Of a DNA stretch of 5,370 bases, positions 5,365 through 5,370 are shown piece by piece. Within the stretch, counting starts at the first letter, position 1. Every line of letters starts with the position of its first letter. The notes under the pieces are model-generated. The model was not told the DNA's origin, did no database searches, and saw only the letters and a list, made by a program, of their open reading frames with translations. The position numbers and the translations under genes were made by a program. The stretch is from an uncultured Ruminococcus sp. (GTDB lineage: Bacteria; Bacillota; Clostridia; Oscillospirales; Acutalibacteraceae): positions 1 to 5,370 of the forward strand of contig CACYDZ010000150.1 of the NCBI GenBank assembly GCA_902773265.1. Direction: 5' to 3'.

Positions 5365-5370
5365 ATGACA
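5365..5370 (+). CDS. Start of the next operon gene (partial)
   Basis: An ATG followed by ACA at the window edge is preceded by AGAGGT (5353-5358) at a 6-nt spacing, so a gene probably starts here on the operon strand. Only two codons (Met-Thr) are visible, so the product cannot be read. From usual bacterial V-type operon orders, and from the subunits still missing (E, A, B, D), subunit E or A would be the first guesses. Confidence 0.45.

Overview
This window is most of the front half of an operon for a V/A-type (archaeal-type, rotary) ATP synthase/ATPase in a bacterium. Five complete subunit genes lie on the + strand: peripheral-stalk G/H-like subunit, C, I, K and F. The start codon of a sixth gene sits at the right edge. 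Low G+C, strong AGGAGG-type ribosome binding sites, a TTG start, SigA-like promoters and a Clostridia-type subunit K (one c-hairpin behind two extra N-terminal helices) suggest a Gram-positive of class Clostridia, perhaps a Ruminococcus or Oscillospiraceae relative. That placement is inference; the genus cannot be fixed from sequence reading alone.

Left flank (1-731). Two tandem terminator-like hairpins (12-47, 56-81) close an unseen upstream unit. Next comes a 171-bp element with 18-bp terminal inverted repeats and a TTA duplication on each side, which looks like a MITE or IS remnant (90-260). Positions 264-621 hold no convincing gene but contain a very good SigA-like promoter (295-324). A second strong promoter (622-650, extended -10) fires just ahead of the operon. 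Its predicted start lies at the foot of a long hairpin followed by a T-run (655-721), so the operon mRNA either begins with a protective stem-loop or is attenuated there. The same hairpin would end transcripts from the 295-324 promoter.

Operon (756-5370). G/H and E form the peripheral stalks. C is the socket joining the central stalk to the membrane ring. I is the membrane stator with the ion half-channels, K is the rotor-ring subunit, and F belongs to the central stalk. The catalytic subunits A and B, plus D and E, are not in the window and presumably follow. There are two long gaps inside the operon, I-K (234 bp) and F-next gene (205 bp). Each contains one copy of an 86-88 bp triple-hairpin repeat whose stems differ by compensating base pairs while its linker, loop and tail are preserved. 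The I-K gap also has a possible internal promoter and two more hairpins before a very strong ribosome binding site, a plausible device for making extra ring subunit. The F-next gap has a terminator-like hairpin.

The protein-coding content is a known, ordinary enzyme, and I see no new protein system. The features worth a second look are non-coding: the MITE, the leader hairpin, the orphan promoter and its putative transcript, and the paired triple-hairpin repeats. In the proteins, the ion-binding residues of subunit K, which argue for H+ rather than Na+, also merit checking.
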